From positions 5,828,001-5,892,000 of the forward strand of contig CBDCXQ010000001.1 in NCBI GenBank assembly GCA_965223835.1: 64,000 nt of DNA, written 5' to 3'. Positions within the stretch are counted from its first letter, which is position 1. Every line of letters starts with the position of its first letter. The notes beneath the pieces were generated by a model. That model made no database searches. It was not told where the DNA came from and saw only the letters and a program-made list of their open reading frames with translations. Below are positions 10,601 through 19,200 of this stretch, in pieces. The stretch comes from CAVYXZ01 sp965223835. Its GTDB lineage: Bacteria > Chloroflexota > Anaerolineae > Aggregatilineales > Phototrophicaceae. Made by a program: the position numbers and the translations under genes.

Positions 10601-10978
10601 AACCCGTGAAGATACGGTAACAATGTTGCGCGATAGATGGGCGGTGCGATGATAACGCGGGCGTCGCCGTCGCCACAGGCCACGAGCGATACTGGCGCTG
10701 AAGCCGCCGCAAAAAATCCCCCAGGTGAGCGTGGGCATTGCCTCGGCAGGGAGCAGCAATGTCCCTAGAATGCCCAGCATAAAGGCAGTGCTAATCTCAC
10801 CCTGAGTCAGTAAGATACCAAAGTAGATGGCGATGCCGGTAAGAAATCCGAACAGGGTCGCCACCGCGAGATATTCACTGCGGATACCGGGAAGCTGGGT
10901 AACGAGCGCCAACAATGTCGCCAGGATAAGGAGCCAGAGTAGCCCATTTTTTCGTGTCATGTGTGAGGTGATTCTCAT
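7631..10978 (-). CDS. Multi-GAF hybrid-length sensor histidine kinase
   Basis: 1115 residues. The order is: membrane region with about six to seven hydrophobic segments (10-230), GAF (250-400), GAF (415-570), GAF (590-740), PAS (750-870), HisKA and HATPase_c. The phosphoacceptor is the His in IIHDLRSPLTAV. ATP-binding boxes LLDNALKFSP (N box), DHGPGVP (G1) and GSGLGLNFC (G2) are intact. Such kinases sense small ligands or redox state and phosphorylate a receiver protein; none is adjacent. No strong Shine-Dalgarno is visible and ATG at codon 7 is an alternative start. It follows a still larger kinase of the same design. Confidence 0.9.
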   Translation of the reverse strand: MRITSHMTRKNGLLWLLILATLLALVTQLPGIRSEYLAVATLFGFLTGIAIYFGILLTQGEISTAFMLGILGTLLLPAEAMPTLTWGIFCGGFSASIARGLWRRRRPRYHRTAHLSRNIVTVSSRVTLGFVTANIAYQWLGGRQPWTQPTIADVIPILGFGLVYLIIFLGIFLLAIYLDGRPVARALSENRHLLALTLTVPPFIAILAAPHIESTIILLIVFLPVTVGLYGYGRSRFDLRWQQRQLQALAKISQAMRANQDLRGLLQTVYAELEGLIHIDHFKAVLIEANGRQWHLPLVVQNRELRTDHPLVDPRPGSPIAHILETQSSLLLTHNAAAMAQQRGLQAPDAAVSAWLGVPLLVGDRTLGALVIGSADSNQRFGAEEQHVLGIIAAATSAALDNTQLYKQQAERVVQLGNVNAVLALLTETLSPDEVLDTIISSASAISEATAVAVYRSQDTAFTLVRCAGLSDDFAVNPLLVIQPQAGPENIDQPIVVTNVADDQRVDHLRRMLRHENKAAWIELPLMVSAQPVGALLLYYDAPHAFTSEQIQLLRTFANQAAQAIVNADLYAGTYRALENRIEQLSTLANLGRDLMATMNPAIIAELLLKYAQAATNAPVGAILLRDNDRDGVRLAVEHGYPAGTFTNPAVLEQGLTGQVLATSEPVWSGQVQDVPNYLSLMPTTQSQLSVPIIWQGTSLGVMTLESDQLDHFDAEQVDFISQLTNQVVFAVENARLFHDAAEGRDRVQTILNTMSEGLILLDRHGHIALANPHVSLLGLNHQELVGRDIQALLDQPNLEFAERLGFQSDNDLLRLIKGQPVLPVGIFGYTLASDKAPVYIQREIIPIQAEATDVNGILLVFRDETERHKLDRAREEFSQLIIHDLRSPLTAVTSSVELLSEIVPPENEYSALVARTADSSRRAIRRLLNRVDSLLDVSRMKSGQMSLQLEVAQLDALVANVQAELEPLAQQFEISIVAKLPSPAPDLMIDVEKVERILLNLLDNALKFSPRESEVLVTAQRDQNGNQSQLQVAIVDHGPGVPEAERESIFDRFVQIQQQAGHHRRGSGLGLNFCKLAVEAHGGHIWIEENPTGGTMMNFTLPIHGAADQTEVEV

Positions 10979-11138
10979 TGGTACAACAAAAAGTCCAGAC
11001 TCCCATCAGAATGAATTAGATGTGATTTATATGATACTGGGGACGATTTACGATCACCTTGTGCACCCGGCTTTAGCCAGGAATCGCCACTTCTAACGAT
11101 TTCCGAACCTTTATTTTATTACAGGGTGTAATTATTGG

Positions 11139-14100
11139 CTATTTGGCAATCGGGAGGGTAAATACAAAACAAGCGCCGGGCAGCTTGCCATCTGCTGCCA
11201 CATGGATAGTGCCGCCATGTTTTTCAATGGCTTGTTTGGAAAAGTTGAGTCCGAGACCATTTCCCTTGTGCCCGCGTTTAGGCACCTGACCCGGGACGCG
11301 ATTAAAGCGCTCGAAAATTTCGTCCCGCTGGTCCGGCGGGATGCCGGGTCCGCTGTCATTAATAATGACCGCCATCCACTGGTCGGGAGTGATAATCTTT
11401 ACTTGAATACAAATCTCGCCCCCAGTCGGGGTATAGCGCAGGGCATTGTCCAGCAGGTTCACCAGCACCCGCTCGATTTTTTCCTCATCCGCCAACACCA
11501 GCGGCAGATTAGTCGGTATATCAAATTCAACGTTTATCTGAGCCTGTTGTAAGGCGCTTGCCAGCGCCATGTAGGCGGTCTCAACTAACTGGACGACAGA
11601 CACGGGTTGCAGGGCCAACGCCATATCCGGTGACTGCATTTTGGCGATGTCCAACAAGGTCTCAACCAATCGCAATAGCCGCACCGTATTCGTGCGCGAG
11701 TTGTTCAGTAACAGTGTGTTCTCTTCGAGGGCGGTTTCATCATCCAGGGTGATTAATGCCAGATCCAGCGCATTCTGGATACTCCCCAACGGCCCGCGTA
11801 AATCATGCACGACCATATCGGTCAGGTCTTCACGCTGCGCTTCCAATTGCTTAATGCCAGTGACATCTCGTAATACGAGCAACCGTCCGGTGATTTTTTG
11901 GTCAGCATCATGCACGGGCAGCCCGGTCTCTTCGACATAAACGACCTGACCATCAACCACTCGATCGAAGTTGAAATGCGTTGTTGCGTCGGGGGCATCA
12001 CGCAACGTTGTGACCAGATTCTTGAGCGCTGGTTGTGAATAACTATTTTCAGCGTGATTTTGCAGCACGTCAGTGATCAACCTGCCGCGACAGGGTTGCA
12101 AGTCAATGTCTAGCAATCGATGTGCCGCCGGGTTGGTTTCGATTAATCGCCCATCCCGATCAAGCAAAATCATTCCATCCTGAGTCGAATCCAAAATGGC
12201 CCGCATCTGGTCCCGTCCGGCGCGAATGCGTTCCTGTAAGCTGACATTCTCCAAATGCCCAACGGCCTGTCCTGCCAGCAAATCCAGTGTGTCGCGATCG
12301 TGAGCGGTAAGTTGACGCTGGTTGGCGAATGTGATGCATAAAACATACTGCACCTGCGGCCCGCGTTTAAGTGGCACCGCCAACATGCTTTCAAAGTTAA
12401 ACGCAGCGCCTTCGATATAGGCTGGATGCTGTTGGACAGCGGCGACCATGTGCAATTCGCCACGATGAGCACTTTCATAGGCTACTGCTTCAGAGAAGGT
12501 GTACATAGCCGGACCATTCTGGTCGTCCGCCCATTGTTCGGCCAGCAAATTCAGGCGGTCAGACGGCCTTTCATAAGCATATAATACAGCATCCTGCCCC
12601 TCAAGTAAGTCGACCGCGGTTTCTAAAATCGCCTGACCCACAGAGCGAATATCATCCACCGTTACCAGCCAGAGCGATAGTTCGCGTAAGCGGCGCAACA
12701 TTTCAATTTCTTGCTGGCGCTGCTCCAAAAAACGCGCATTTTCGATACTCACGACCGCGTGACCGGCCAGGCTGGTCAGAAAGCCGATTTGGTCAGCATT
12801 GAAGGCATTGGCCTCGTGGCTTTCGACGTTGAGGACACCAATCACCTGCTCTTTCTTGAGCAACGGCACACCCAACGACGAGCGGTATTCGTCAACGTAG
12901 TCCGAAACATAATTGGGTGCATTGCGATTGTCAGGCACGATGACGACTTCACCAGTACGCGCTACCTTGCCCAACAGACCAGCGTTTAAGGCCTGTGACA
13001 TATAGCGCCGCTGCGGTTCACCATCAACTTGCCGCAACTCGATCACCCAGAACTGATCGGCCTCGGTCAGTAAACCCAGTGAGACCAGATCAGCATCGAC
13101 CGCTTTCATCGCCGCCTCTAACACGTGATTGATGATTTGATTGAAATCCAGCGAACTGGAAACCTGTTGGGCGATGTCCTCAATCACCGCCACTTCATTC
13201 AAGCGTCGGTTCAGATCGGCGCTGGTTTTTTCATGTAACCGGATATTGTTGATCTGGGCCGCAATCTGGTTGGCTGCCAGATCAATGAAATGCCATTCGC
13301 GCGTTGCAAAATTTCGGGTTTCCAGGCTTCCCAGCAGTACCGCCCCTAAAACCACATTATCCACCAGCAGCGGTACGAGCACGACGGTTTGCTCAGCATG
13401 TTCAGCCATCTGCTGGCCCAATGCGTTGGAAAGATGGACATCGGTATGCTGGTAGGCGCAGGACTGGGGCGAGGTCATGGTCGCGAGTTGCGCGAATTCT
13501 GGTAGGAGTGGCTCATATTGGCCGATAGCAGACGGCTGCTGTTGATGACTGTTGACACTGGCAAGGAGGCGTGCCTGTTGCTGGTCGTTTTCCAGTGTAT
13601 AGATGGCAACCCGGTTGACGTTGGTCATCATTTGCAACATCGCAGCGACATCGGCCACGACTTGATTCAAATTCAGGCTGGAAGTTGAAACGCGTGAAAG
13701 CTGTGCCAATTGGCTCATCTCAAACGTGTAGTTTTCCATAACCTCGAACAGGTCCACATTTTCCAGCATGGCGGTGATCTGATTCGCTAGCGTTTCCAGT
13801 AGATCAAGTTCGCGCCGCTGGAAATAGTGGGGCGCGTCATGATAAACGGCTAACAGACCACGCATCTCATGATCTGACCGCAAGGGAACCTCAGCCAATG
13901 CTCGAAATTGGCCTAATTCACTGATTGACTTCAAGTTCAGGTCATCAGTGTCGGCGACATCGGCGACCACTCGTAACGCGGTGGCTACTGGCGAGGGGTG
14001 GGCGTCGAGCCAGTGGCGATGGGCTTCGGTGAGACTATCACTGGTTTTTAAATGGAGTTGATCGTCCTGTGCCAAGAATAAAGCAACTTTGGGCGTGCCT

Positions 14101-15281
14101 GCAACAGCAGCGGCGGTCTGGCAGGCAGCGGTCAGGGCATCATCGCGGTTGCCACCAAACAAAACTTGATAGACTGATTGGTTAATGATTGACAACTTGC
14201 CGATCATTTCCGATTGGCGCGTATAGAGCATCGCGTTGCGAAGCGCCAGCGCGACCTGGTTGGCAACCGTTTGCAAGATGGTGATTTCTTCGCTACCGAA
14301 GGCGTCTTCGCTCTCGGTGCTCAGCGCCGACATAACGCCCACGACCTGGCCTTCCACCAGCAACGGGACGCCCAGATAATCCATATAGGGCGCGGTCGGC
14401 GTATACTTTTGCAGTTCCGGGGTCTTCATGCGCTCCGTCGCGTTGATGTGCAACGGTGATTTTTTGCGAATGACATATTCCGTCGAACCCCCGCCCATTT
14501 TACGCGGTGCCCAGCTGATTCGCTGCCCGTCCGCGACTACCAATCGGAATTCCAGGGATTCTTGCTCTTCATCATAGATGGCGATGTAGAAAATTGAGAC
14601 CTCAATCAAGCGATTAACGTGCTGGTAGATATGCCACAGGAGTTCGTCCAGCTCGAGGTTATTCGACGTAAATTGACCGATATTGCTGAGTAGCGAGACT
14701 TCCTGGGTACGGCGTCGCAGGCGGTGCTGCGCCCGATCTGTCGCACCAAAGGTAAACGCTTGCAAGGCCAGTACCGCCAGTACGATCAAAAAAACGGCCA
14801 GTCCACCGTTATAGGCGATTGGCGGCAAAAACACCGCCATCAACACATAAACGAGGCCGAATACGACCTGCAACGGTTCCAGTTTGAACGTTTTTTCCAG
14901 CCAGCTTTCCATCACCTGCCCAACCATGATGCCCATCAAAACGGCGATAACCGCTATGAGAACTTCAGCTTGATGCTGCCCAGTCGATAGCGGCAGGGTG
15001 CCGCCCGGCAATTTGATAATCCCGAAGGTGACGGCTAAGGTGCTGCTATGGGCCAGCAGGCGGTTGAACGGGCGAATTGGAAAGTTGAATATGCGCTGCA
15101 AGACGACGACCAGTCCCAGGCCGCTGGCGAGGATGATGACTGCCGGCATAATGCCCACCGTCAACAAGCCGATCAGGGCGGCCAGACTCGTGTAAGCCAC
15201 ATCCGGGCGCTGGCGTAGTTGGGCCAGCACATAGAACACCAAACAGGCTACAACAACCATCAATGCAAACGTGTCGATCAC
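11139..15281 (-). CDS. Giant multi-GAF membrane histidine kinase
   Basis: 1380 residues. An N-terminal membrane region of about five to six segments (1-185) is followed by about five GAF domains (roughly 205-355, 365-520, 530-690, 705-860, 870-1010), a PAS domain (1015-1135), HisKA with the acceptor His in MVVHDLRGPLGS, and a complete HATPase_c (LLDNALRYTP, DSGPGIP, GNGLGLNFS). It is organised like its neighbour at 7631-10978, which lies 160 bp away on the same strand. The second GAF is the weakest match and may be degenerate. No receiver domain is fused and no response regulator is adjacent, so partners must be encoded elsewhere. Confidence 0.9.
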   Translation of the reverse strand: MIDTFALMVVVACLVFYVLAQLRQRPDVAYTSLAALIGLLTVGIMPAVIILASGLGLVVVLQRIFNFPIRPFNRLLAHSSTLAVTFGIIKLPGGTLPLSTGQHQAEVLIAVIAVLMGIMVGQVMESWLEKTFKLEPLQVVFGLVYVLMAVFLPPIAYNGGLAVFLIVLAVLALQAFTFGATDRAQHRLRRRTQEVSLLSNIGQFTSNNLELDELLWHIYQHVNRLIEVSIFYIAIYDEEQESLEFRLVVADGQRISWAPRKMGGGSTEYVIRKKSPLHINATERMKTPELQKYTPTAPYMDYLGVPLLVEGQVVGVMSALSTESEDAFGSEEITILQTVANQVALALRNAMLYTRQSEMIGKLSIINQSVYQVLFGGNRDDALTAACQTAAAVAGTPKVALFLAQDDQLHLKTSDSLTEAHRHWLDAHPSPVATALRVVADVADTDDLNLKSISELGQFRALAEVPLRSDHEMRGLLAVYHDAPHYFQRRELDLLETLANQITAMLENVDLFEVMENYTFEMSQLAQLSRVSTSSLNLNQVVADVAAMLQMMTNVNRVAIYTLENDQQQARLLASVNSHQQQPSAIGQYEPLLPEFAQLATMTSPQSCAYQHTDVHLSNALGQQMAEHAEQTVVLVPLLVDNVVLGAVLLGSLETRNFATREWHFIDLAANQIAAQINNIRLHEKTSADLNRRLNEVAVIEDIAQQVSSSLDFNQIINHVLEAAMKAVDADLVSLGLLTEADQFWVIELRQVDGEPQRRYMSQALNAGLLGKVARTGEVVIVPDNRNAPNYVSDYVDEYRSSLGVPLLKKEQVIGVLNVESHEANAFNADQIGFLTSLAGHAVVSIENARFLEQRQQEIEMLRRLRELSLWLVTVDDIRSVGQAILETAVDLLEGQDAVLYAYERPSDRLNLLAEQWADDQNGPAMYTFSEAVAYESAHRGELHMVAAVQQHPAYIEGAAFNFESMLAVPLKRGPQVQYVLCITFANQRQLTAHDRDTLDLLAGQAVGHLENVSLQERIRAGRDQMRAILDSTQDGMILLDRDGRLIETNPAAHRLLDIDLQPCRGRLITDVLQNHAENSYSQPALKNLVTTLRDAPDATTHFNFDRVVDGQVVYVEETGLPVHDADQKITGRLLVLRDVTGIKQLEAQREDLTDMVVHDLRGPLGSIQNALDLALITLDDETALEENTLLLNNSRTNTVRLLRLVETLLDIAKMQSPDMALALQPVSVVQLVETAYMALASALQQAQINVEFDIPTNLPLVLADEEKIERVLVNLLDNALRYTPTGGEICIQVKIITPDQWMAVIINDSGPGIPPDQRDEIFERFNRVPGQVPKRGHKGNGLGLNFSKQAIEKHGGTIHVAADGKLPGACFVFTLPIAK

Positions 15282-15446
15282 GAAGACTCTCGAAATCTAT
15301 GACAAGCCGTCTTAAGCACTAATCATCGACAAACTACTTTGCGGATAATATAACACAAAAGCGATTGTCCCGTCAGCGTAGTTGGCGAGAAGCCATTCGG
15401 TTGAGGATGCTGATTTTTATAGGCTTACAGCGCTTGCGTTTACCAT

Positions 15447-16472
15447 TTATGTGAGCTTCACCGGCAAGCCTGACTCCGCTGATTCATAGGCTGCTTCCAC
15501 TGCCCTTACATTATGCAGGTAATCCTGACCGCTGGTTTCGAATGCACTGCCGGTTTGCAGAGTCTCAACAAAGTGCCGCTGCGTCATATACACACAGTCG
15601 CTGGCAAAATTTACATCGGCATGTTCATAATCATGATCGTAGGCAGGCTGGCCCAGCAACTTGATGCGAATGCGACCATCATAGCCCAACGTCAGATGAC
15701 CCTTGCTGGCGTCAATCCGCATCTCGCCGAAGGTGTAACGGGGATTGGTGGCCTCGTTTTCGTTATAGCGATTCGCATCCCAGATCGCTGTTGCGCCAGT
15801 CTGAAATGTGAAGAACAATTGACCGGCGTCTTCACCCTTGATGCCCGGATTATGGCGGCGCAGTTGGGCATAAACGGTGCTCATATCGCCCAGCAAAAAG
15901 CGAAACGTATCGATCCAGTGAACGCCCGTTTCATAAATCAGCAAGCGTTCGTAATCGCGGAAAAACGGCTGGCGGCTCAAGTAAGCATCTTCCGGCCAAC
16001 CATCGCCGGGACGGGCTTGAAAATAGATGTGGAACACTTCGCCCAGCACATCGGTCTCGATCAACCGTTTGATCTCCCGATACCAGGGCTGCCAGCGGAA
16101 GTTTTCATGCACCATCAGCGGCACACCGGCCTGCTGCGCCACCTCAACGATTGCCTGACTCGCCGCCAGTGTCGGGGCCAGGGGCTTCTGGCAAATAATC
16201 GCCACGCCCTGCGCCGCCGCCGCTCGACAAAGCGCCAGATGCGTTGCTGGTGGTGTGATAATGTCAATGAAGTCGGGCTGCTCGGCTTTCAGCATTGCCT
16301 GAACATCAGCATATAGATTAGGAATCCCATATTGTTCCTGCGCCGTTTGACCTCGTTCGGCATCAACCTCGGCCAGGGCGACGATCGCAACGTCTGGCAT
16401 CCGGTTCCAGGCTTCATAATGGAACTGGCTGAAATATCCGGCACCGACTCCCACACCACGCAATACGCTCAT
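15447..16472 (-). CDS. Gfo/Idh/MocA family oxidoreductase
   Basis: 341 residues. The N-terminal Rossmann domain has GVGAGYFSQFH and the family hallmark ICQKPLAP (usually EKP) near residue 95 with its catalytic-site lysine; the C-terminal half is the alpha/beta substrate domain. The family oxidises or epimerises sugars and sugar alcohols with NAD(P). AGGAG nine bases before ATG supports the start. Divergent from the LysE/GH43-like pair across a 97-bp gap. Exact substrate cannot be read from the sequence; the neighbourhood favours a sugar or uronic acid. Confidence 0.88.
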   Translation of the reverse strand: MSVLRGVGVGAGYFSQFHYEAWNRMPDVAIVALAEVDAERGQTAQEQYGIPNLYADVQAMLKAEQPDFIDIITPPATHLALCRAAAAQGVAIICQKPLAPTLAASQAIVEVAQQAGVPLMVHENFRWQPWYREIKRLIETDVLGEVFHIYFQARPGDGWPEDAYLSRQPFFRDYERLLIYETGVHWIDTFRFLLGDMSTVYAQLRRHNPGIKGEDAGQLFFTFQTGATAIWDANRYNENEATNPRYTFGEMRIDASKGHLTLGYDGRIRIKLLGQPAYDHDYEHADVNFASDCVYMTQRHFVETLQTGSAFETSGQDYLHNVRAVEAAYESAESGLPVKLT

Positions 16473-16569
16473 TAATGGACTCCTGCTGGCTGTGCAAACA
16501 GCGTGATTGTCCTATACAATTAGCCACCGAACAACCACGTATGATCGAATTGCCCAGGAGTCAGATCTG

Positions 16570-17208
16570 ATGTTTGAGTGGTCCAGTTTGCTGGTATTCG
16601 TTTTGGCCGCCGGGGTGCTGCTGATTACGCCCGGACCCGCCGTGCTTTACATCGTCGCCCGCAGTATTGACCAGGGTCGCTTAGCGGGCATTGTGTCCGT
16701 TTTGGGGATCGGCCTGGGCACGTTATTTCATGTCTTTGGCGCGGCGCTGGGACTCTCAGCAATTTTGATGTCGTCGGCTCTGGCGTTTAACATCGTCAAA
16801 TATCTGGGCGCGGCATACCTGATTTATCTGGGCGTGCGCAAATTTTTCGCTAAAGACGATGCTTTGCTGCCCCAGCAGATCGAACAGCAGAATCTCAGGC
16901 GCATTTTTTATCAGGGTATGGTCGTCAACATTCTTAATCCCAAAACCGCCCTGTTTTTCTTTGCATTTTTGCCGCAATTTGTTGACCCAACGCGCGGTTC
17001 CGTACCTTTACAGATGCTTATCCTCGGCTTGATTCTGCTGGCGATGGGACTGCTCAGCGATGGAGTTTATGCAGTACTGGCGGGTACGGCGGGAAACTGG
17101 TTGCGTAATAACCCACATTTTTTGCGGGCACAGAAATACCTGACCGGTACCATCTACATCCTGTTGGGGCTGACCGCCGCCTTTGCCGGTTCGACTCAGA
17201 AGGCGTAG
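16570..17208 (+). CDS. LysE/RhtB family exporter
   Basis: 212 residues from ATG 16570 (AGGAG nine bases upstream); a longer frame begins at 16507 but lacks both a good ribosome site and conservation. Six predicted membrane helices, with the family motif LLITPGPAVLYIVARS near the N-terminus and a central NPKTALFF segment. The family exports amino acids such as lysine, homoserine and threonine; substrate here is unknown. Its stop lies 3 bp before the next gene, so the two form an operon. Confidence 0.88.
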   Translation: MFEWSSLLVFVLAAGVLLITPGPAVLYIVARSIDQGRLAGIVSVLGIGLGTLFHVFGAALGLSAILMSSALAFNIVKYLGAAYLIYLGVRKFFAKDDALLPQQIEQQNLRRIFYQGMVVNILNPKTALFFFAFLPQFVDPTRGSVPLQMLILGLILLAMGLLSDGVYAVLAGTAGNWLRNNPHFLRAQKYLTGTIYILLGLTAAFAGSTQKA

Positions 17209-17211
17209 CCG

Positions 17212-18171
17212 ATGCGTGCGACTCGGCTGAGCGGCAATCCGATCATCACCGCCCAAACGCCCGGCGCTGACCCGGCGATGGCAACGAATATCAACGGCCC
17301 CTCACTCATTCGTGTCCCGGATTGGGTCAATGAACCCCTCGGCACCTATTACCTGTATTTCGCCCATCATCACGGGCAGCATATTCGGCTGGCCTATGCC
17401 GATGATCTCAACGGCCCCTGGCAGATTCACGAGCCGGGCGTGCTCCAGCTGGCGGATTCATACTTCGTGGGGCACATCGCCTCGCCGGATGTTTATGTCG
17501 ACCATGAACGGCGGGCAATTCGGCTATATTATCATGGTGCCGTGACCGACGCCGAACGCGGCCAGGTCGTCCCGGAAATTGACGAGTATTTTTTCTATTC
17601 ACAACGCAGTCGGGTTGCCCTGTCGTCCGATGGGCTGCGCTTCACCGCTCAGCCGACGATCATTAGTTCAGGCTATTTGCGGGTTTTCCGCTTTCAAGAT
17701 CAATTTTTTGGCCTGACGATGCCCGGTTTGCTCTACCGCTCACCGGATAGTCTGGCCGAGTTTGAGCGGGGACCGCTGCTGTTTGGTGATGATAATGACC
17801 GCGCGGCGCATTTCTTCCCGCCCGATCAACCGTCCAACCGACATCTGGCCGTCCTTGTTCACCAGGGGCAGTTATATGTGTTTTATTCACGTGCGGGCGA
17901 TGAACCCGAACGAATCATGGTCAGCCCGATTGATACATCAGCCGCCGATTGGCGCCACTGGCAACCGGGACCGCCACAGACTATTCTTAGCCCGGATGAA
18001 AGCTATGAGGGTGCGAATTTGCCGCTACGGCCCTCGACTCGCGGCTCTGATCTTGTGCCAGTCCGCGAACTCCGTGACCCCGGCATTTTCGTCGACGGTG
18101 AAACTATCTATTTGCTGTACACCATCGCCGGGGAACAGGGCATTGGCATCGCACAACTGCATATGGATTGA
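17212..18171 (+). CDS. GH43-like five-bladed beta-propeller protein, likely glycoside hydrolase
   Basis: 319 residues with repeating beta-propeller strands (TYYLYFAHHHG, LYYHG, LYVFYSRAG, IYLLYTIAGEQG). The closest fold known to me is the GH43/GH32-type five-bladed propeller, where acidic residues on the inner strands hydrolyse furanosides and other sugars; candidates here are Asp485-type positions I cannot align securely, so catalysis is not claimed. LRDPGIFVDG near the C-terminus is typical of this group of uncharacterised propellers. No signal peptide, so cytoplasmic. It starts 3 bp after the exporter gene with AAGG upstream of ATG. Confidence 0.6.
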   Translation: MRATRLSGNPIITAQTPGADPAMATNINGPSLIRVPDWVNEPLGTYYLYFAHHHGQHIRLAYADDLNGPWQIHEPGVLQLADSYFVGHIASPDVYVDHERRAIRLYYHGAVTDAERGQVVPEIDEYFFYSQRSRVALSSDGLRFTAQPTIISSGYLRVFRFQDQFFGLTMPGLLYRSPDSLAEFERGPLLFGDDNDRAAHFFPPDQPSNRHLAVLVHQGQLYVFYSRAGDEPERIMVSPIDTSAADWRHWQPGPPQTILSPDESYEGANLPLRPSTRGSDLVPVRELRDPGIFVDGETIYLLYTIAGEQGIGIAQLHMD

Positions 18172-18194
18172 ACTTCACTAGCCGCAATCAGATT

Positions 18195-19160
18195 TTATTC
18201 TTCACCATCGGGGACAAAGTCATGCGCAAAGCGGCCACCAACCGTCGGGTTTGCGCCGCCAAAAATCATGATGGCTTCCAGATAGCCCACCAGCATCAGC
18301 CGCAGAATACTGGCATGGATGCGCCGGACTCGTTCTTTCGCCGCTGTGATGCTGATCTGATCTTCCACGACGAAGTGCGTAATATCGCGGTTGACCGTTC
18401 TGCGCGCATCGCGCACGCGCCGGTTTTCAGCATCGTCCGGGCTGGGCAACTGCGCCGCCTGCACCTCGGTTCGGCGACCGGTGCGGCGCACCCAGTATAA
18501 ACCCGTCGGTTCTGTTGCTGACGGCCAGGCACCGGATAGTGTCATGTCACCGTCCCCGCTCAGTTCAGATTGAATCTGGCGCTGCAATTCTTGCGGCACA
18601 ATCGCCGGCAGTTCTACGCCGCCAGCGGATTCCGGAATCGACTGGTAGATCAGGCGATGGACTTCCGGTCGAATGCCGGTTAAGACTGCCGCGTTCGGTA
18701 AAATGAGGAAGTTTTCATAGCCGCTGATCTCAGAACCCATCGCATCCGCCGCATCCGGCATAAAGAAATTAGCGGCGGGTTGCGGGCCATCGGGCCATAA
18801 ATAGGCCACCGCTTCGGCCCGTGACCACTGCATATTAAACGTGAGACGTATATAGGCCCCTCTGGGCGTCGCGCTGCGCACTTCGGGTTCCGATAAACGC
18901 GGACGAGTCTGACCGGGCACGCGCTGGACCGCAGCCGCTGAACGCTCGCTATTCTGTTGGTCAATCAACCGGGACACGGCCTGATTACCCGCTGTACGTT
19001 GTAATTGAAGGACAACTTTGGGCGTTAAGCAAGGTGTTGACGCAGCCAGATCCAGCGCTAAGCTGGCATATTCAATACTGGTGGCATCGCTTTGACTGTC
19101 CGATGAATCAGCAGTGCGTTTGCTTTTGTCCGGCTTCTGGTCGTGGCTACGATTGGTCAT
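18195..19160 (-). CDS. Uncharacterised protein with N-terminal LQRTAGNQAV motif (eCIS cargo-like)
   Basis: 321 residues. A disordered, Ser/Asp/Lys-rich first 35 residues lead to LQRTAGNQAVSRL at 53-65 and an AAVQR at 76-80. Motifs of this form are known near the N-termini of DUF4157 proteins and of other cargo linked with extracellular contractile injection systems. The rest, about residues 90-321, matches no fold I recognise; it is soluble, mixed alpha/beta, with no signal peptide. No injection-system gene is present within the window. Convergent with the GH43-like gene, 23 bp apart. A structural or secreted-cargo role is inference from the motif only. Confidence 0.6.
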   Translation of the reverse strand: MTNRSHDQKPDKSKRTADSSDSQSDATSIEYASLALDLAASTPCLTPKVVLQLQRTAGNQAVSRLIDQQNSERSAAAVQRVPGQTRPRLSEPEVRSATPRGAYIRLTFNMQWSRAEAVAYLWPDGPQPAANFFMPDAADAMGSEISGYENFLILPNAAVLTGIRPEVHRLIYQSIPESAGGVELPAIVPQELQRQIQSELSGDGDMTLSGAWPSATEPTGLYWVRRTGRRTEVQAAQLPSPDDAENRRVRDARRTVNRDITHFVVEDQISITAAKERVRRIHASILRLMLVGYLEAIMIFGGANPTVGGRFAHDFVPDGEE

Positions 19161-19200
19161 ACGAGTCTAATTTGTTATCATTATTTCAGTTAATCATACA

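Noticed and set aside
15513..16316. Plus-strand open frame of 267 codons
   Set aside because: Antisense to the well-supported Gfo/Idh gene; no motif or ribosome site.
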